From: Terana coerulea
Lineage: Eukaryota > Basidiomycota > Agaricomycetes > Polyporales > Phanerochaetaceae
Direction: 5' to 3'
Assembly (NCBI GenBank): GCA_024811115.1
Contig: JAKOGH010000186.1
Location: 1-19,505, forward strand
Length of the DNA stretch: 19,505 bases
Below the pieces are notes generated by a model. It searched no databases. It saw only the letters and a list, made by a program, of their open reading frames with translations, and had not been told where the DNA came from. Every line of letters starts with the position of its first letter. Position 1 is the stretch's first letter. Positions 17,156 to 19,505 of this stretch are shown piece after piece. The position numbers and the translations under genes are program-made.

Positions 17156-17673
17156 CTCACCGCTCTCTATAGACCAGAACATGACCAGAGCAACACTGAG
17201 AGATTAATATTCGTCAAGTAACATCAAATACGTATCACGAGACTTGCCCTAGACCGCGAGCTACTATGTGAAACTATCGCTCTATAGGCAGCAGACACTC
17301 AATTCTCGCAGGACAAGTTTCGCTTGAGATCAACACGGGACTGATTCTTCATGGCATCGGAGCGCATGGCGCATCAATTTGATCCGCCCACCGCCAATGC
17401 GGACCGGAGCGCTGAGTTGTGGAGCACACAGGGAGCACATTGGCCACACGCGCCTCCGAGCACCTCATTTACGTACCTCTACCCTCACTGAGCAGCTTTA
17501 AGCCTGCACGCAACCACGTTCCTGTAAACCCCTACATCTACCTCTCACACAGCCAGAGAGGCCCTTACAACTACGTACTGAGAATCCGCTAGAATTCGTC
17601 GACTTTTCTCCATATTACCTCAGGCCCAACCCGACGCAGAGTCCACCCTTATTCCCTCATTTCGTGCACAAAC

Positions 17674-18569
17674 ATGGCCTCGGCGCAACCACCAATCAAT
17701 GTCAAGCTACTCCTCATAGGAAACAGCTCTGTTGGAAAGAGCAGCTTGTTGCTGCGGTTCTCCGATGAGCAATGGGTTCCGGAGGACGAGGCGAGCGCAA
17801 CTATCGGTGTGGATTTTAGAGTGAGTTACCTTTCCATCCACTATTCATAGCATGTACTGCCGCAACAGTGACTCAAAAGAAGCTCTACAGGTGCACAAGA
17901 TGGATATAGACGGAAAGAAGGTCAAGCTGAGCATTTGGGTGCGCATACATGGACCTGCAATTCTGTCGTCTACTTGATGTATTTGATATAGGACACCGCT
18001 GGGCAAGAACGCTTCCGTACTATCACTTCCTCCTACTACCGTGGTGCACACGGCGTGTTCCTGGTGTATGACGTCGCGAACCGAGAGTCGTTCGATGCGC
18101 TCCCGAAGTGGTTCAGCGAGCTTGAGACTTACGTTAGTCCGAAGGTGGTGAAGATGGTTGTAGGGAACAAGGTGGATAAAGTAAGTCTCAGTCGTGGTTC
18201 CATGTTCACTTTTGCTTACACGTCTTGTTCTCGGAATAGGAATACTCTCGCCAAGTCACCTACTCCGAAGGCCAACACTTTGCCACCCGCATGAACAGCC
18301 TGTTCTTTGAAGCCTCAGCCAAGACCGCTGTCGGCGTCGAGGATGCTTTCGAGGAAGTCGTGCGACGCATTGTGGCCGAACCCGAGCTTTGGAGTGCCGA
18401 GAAAGGTACAGGCAAGGCTGGAAAGGCTGCGGCTGGAACAAAGGCTGGAGCGAAGAATGCCACTGGTACGGCAGCTACCCAGGTGCAGAAGAGCAACTCT
18501 AGCATGCCGGGCACTATCTCACTAGATGATGCGGAGGAGGATGTGGGTGGGGGCGGATGCGCGTGTTAA
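17674..18569 (+). CDS. Rab18-like small GTPase, four exons
   Basis: Exons 17674-17820, 17891-17938, 17992-18180 and 18240-18569; 237 residues, all junctions in phase 0. P-loop GNSSVGKS at 16-23, switch I ATIGVDF with Thr43, [10 protein letters not shown] from 65, [15 protein letters not shown]4 NKVD at 124-127, G5 EASAK at 152-156. All nucleotide-binding motifs are intact. The core resembles animal Rab18 ([20 protein letters not shown]). A longer than usual Ala/Gly/Lys-rich linker precedes the end GGGGCAC, whose CxC takes two geranylgeranyl groups in Rabs. Family knowledge: Rab18 acts at ER and lipid droplets and in membrane traffic. The ATG at 17674 follows a CT/CA-rich leader. Introns are 70, 53 and 59 bases. 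The exact subfamily is by eye and should be confirmed by a tree. Confidence 0.95.
17821..17890 (+). other. Rab18-like intron 1
   Basis: GTGAGT donor, ACAGTGACTC branch-like sequence and CTCTACAG acceptor. It lies after the TIGVDFR codons, the same place as in the minus-strand paralogue. Confidence 0.92.
17939..17991 (+). other. Rab18-like intron 2
   Basis: GTGCGC donor and GATATAG acceptor, placed between Trp and Asp of the WDTAG motif. The paralogue has its intron at the identical codon boundary. Confidence 0.93.
18181..18239 (+). other. Rab18-like intron 3
   Basis: GTAAGT donor, GCTTACACG branch-like sequence and GGAATAG acceptor, directly after the NKVDK codons. The position is shared with the paralogue. 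Confidence 0.93.
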
Positions 18570-18829
18570 GCTGCTCACCAGCATCACCGTCAGAATCTGG
18601 CGTAAGTCTCCTGGTCTAATGTTCCCGAAATATGCTGAACGTGGTGAATTGGTTTCTTCCAGGAACGCATGACGTTACGACCTTTACGACCCACAATGAA
18701 CATTTCAGACAGACGATACCCTACTGTACACCTCATGCATACTCTCCCGTCCCGTTCAAGTTCCCAGTGTAAATCAATTAATGTGACACCTACTATAACT
18801 TTCGCACAGTAACATCCGTGGCGAATTGA
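18570..18829 (+). other. Rab18-like 3' region and upstream of the next gene
   Basis: Probably 3'UTR; a GTAAGT...TTCTTCCAG pair at 18602-18661 could be a 3'UTR intron. No coding frame is defended. Confidence 0.45.
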
Positions 18830-19505
18830 ATGGAAAATTTTGGAAGTATCTATCCTTGCGACTCTCCTCCTTTCAGATCGTTGACCATTATCTCGCAAGA
18901 TATCGCAGCTGAATACCCGGTGAGTTCGGCTTTTCTGCAGTGGCATTACGCTAATGCGCGTACCTGCCCTTGATAGATGGCCAGCGAAACACTGAACGTG
19001 TGGCCGTTCCTACACAAGGATCGTCGTGCCAAATTGTTTATCAAACTTAGTGTGAAGCGCGGACATCACGCTTGTATATATCCTGCGGGGCGACCGCGGA
19101 TTACTGCCAGAATTCGTACAATGCACCGACATATGCAGCGCACCCACCGCCATTCGGAACTAGCCAGCCCACCCTCTTCCAAACCAGCAGGGATGCGGTC
19201 CTCAGAAGATCACTGAGGCTCATACCGTCGAGCCTCGCGAGATGAACGTTCATCGCACTCACCACGCTGGTAGACGCTTTGTGGCGCTGATATATGGATC
19301 TGAAGCTCATAGTGAGACATTGCCTTCTCACCATGTAACCGCTGGATTCTGACATTTTGCTGTTCCGCAGAGGAAGTTTGCATTGTACGAAACATATGCT
19401 GCCGGCGTCCTCGTCCCCGAGACTTGCCCGAGAAACGATAAAGAGCGTGCGCTGGAGGGCAGCAAGTCTTCCTTAGAGCAGGTTCTCGAGCACACGTACA
19501 GTCTG
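18830..19505 (+). CDS. Multi-exon gene of unknown function, runs off the window
   Basis: Exon 1 18830-18919 (MENFGSIYPCDSPPF..., 30 codons), intron 18920-18976 (GTGAGT, CGCTAATG branch, TGATAG), exon 2 18977-19051 (MASETLNVWPFLHKD..., 25 codons), intron 19052-19110 (GTGAAG...CTGCCAG), exon 3 from 19111 (NSYNAPTYAAHPPPFG). All three join in one frame. Exon 3 as written stops at 19231-19233; an apparent one-base loss near 19200-19212 would pass it into a frame reading KITEAHTVEPREMNV. The last exon starts at 19371 after a GTGAGA...TTCCGCAG intron (19312-19370) and stays open for 45 codons to the window end (RKFALYETYAAGVLVPE). Its phase fits a short ATG-started exon at 19294 better than the repaired exon 3, so this may be one damaged gene or two adjacent genes. 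The family is not recognised. Confidence 0.48.

Larger units (their letters stand above)
16303..17673. other. Long intergenic region upstream of the Rab18-like gene
   Basis: It holds a TATATAAG box at 16711 with only a poor short frame behind it (ATG 16897 to 17013), and a perfect 18-bp palindrome at 17138-17155. The CT/CA-rich stretch 17460-17670 is probably the Rab18-like promoter and leader. No defended gene. Confidence 0.5.

Noticed and set aside
1..19505. CRISPR arrays, bacterial operons, rRNA or LTRs
   Set aside because: No regularly spaced repeats, no ribosomal signatures and no paired long terminal repeats were seen; the window is clearly eukaryotic.

Overview
The window looks like genomic DNA of a filamentous fungus, most likely a basidiomycete of the mushroom/polypore type. 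The reasons are dense introns of about 50-60 bases with GTRNGT donors and CTRAY-like branch sites, a Rab18-like GTPase cut by three such introns, fungal-style TATA and CT-rich promoters, and a Tad1-type LINE with an RNase H domain. The species assignment is inference.

Layout. 1-2903: two host genes on + coding for low-complexity, probably nuclear, coiled-coil proteins (the first enters from outside the window). The second is one gene broken by two single-base frame interruptions. 3184-3594: a TATA box, a 5'UTR intron and a small secreted protein (SSP1). 3595-4260: non-coding, with a tRNA-like relic. 4261-10633: a near full-length LINE on the minus strand, with its 26-base A tail at the left end, a gag-like ORF1, an ORF2 (endonuclease, reverse transcriptase, RNase H, terminal zinc motif), an ATGA overlap between the two ORFs and a probable 10-bp target duplication. 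All its frames are broken.

10756-12711: a possible tiny spliced + gene next to the LINE, then a spliced minus-strand gene of unknown function whose start codon I cannot find. 13124-14000: a divergent minus-strand Rab gene with the same three intron positions as the + strand Rab18-like gene at 17674-18569. The two form an inverted duplicate pair. Between them lie two more small secreted protein genes (SSP2, SSP3), a long imperfect hairpin and a perfect 18-bp palindrome. 18830-19505: start of a multi-exon gene that runs out of the window.

How the parts fit. Rab18-family proteins act in ER, lipid-droplet and secretory membrane traffic. The divergent copy has changed the catalytic Gln, the NKxD motif and the SAK motif, so it may not cycle like a normal Rab. 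The three secreted proteins share a hydrophobic leader, an early Pro-Val/Ile motif and a Phe-Gly/Ala-Gly-Pro/Ala-Pro core, and look like a diverged lineage-specific family. This locus of secreted peptides beside a duplicated Rab is the part most likely to be undescribed. Several frame interruptions are each repaired by one extra base in a short homopolymer, so assembly error has to be excluded before calling pseudogenes.
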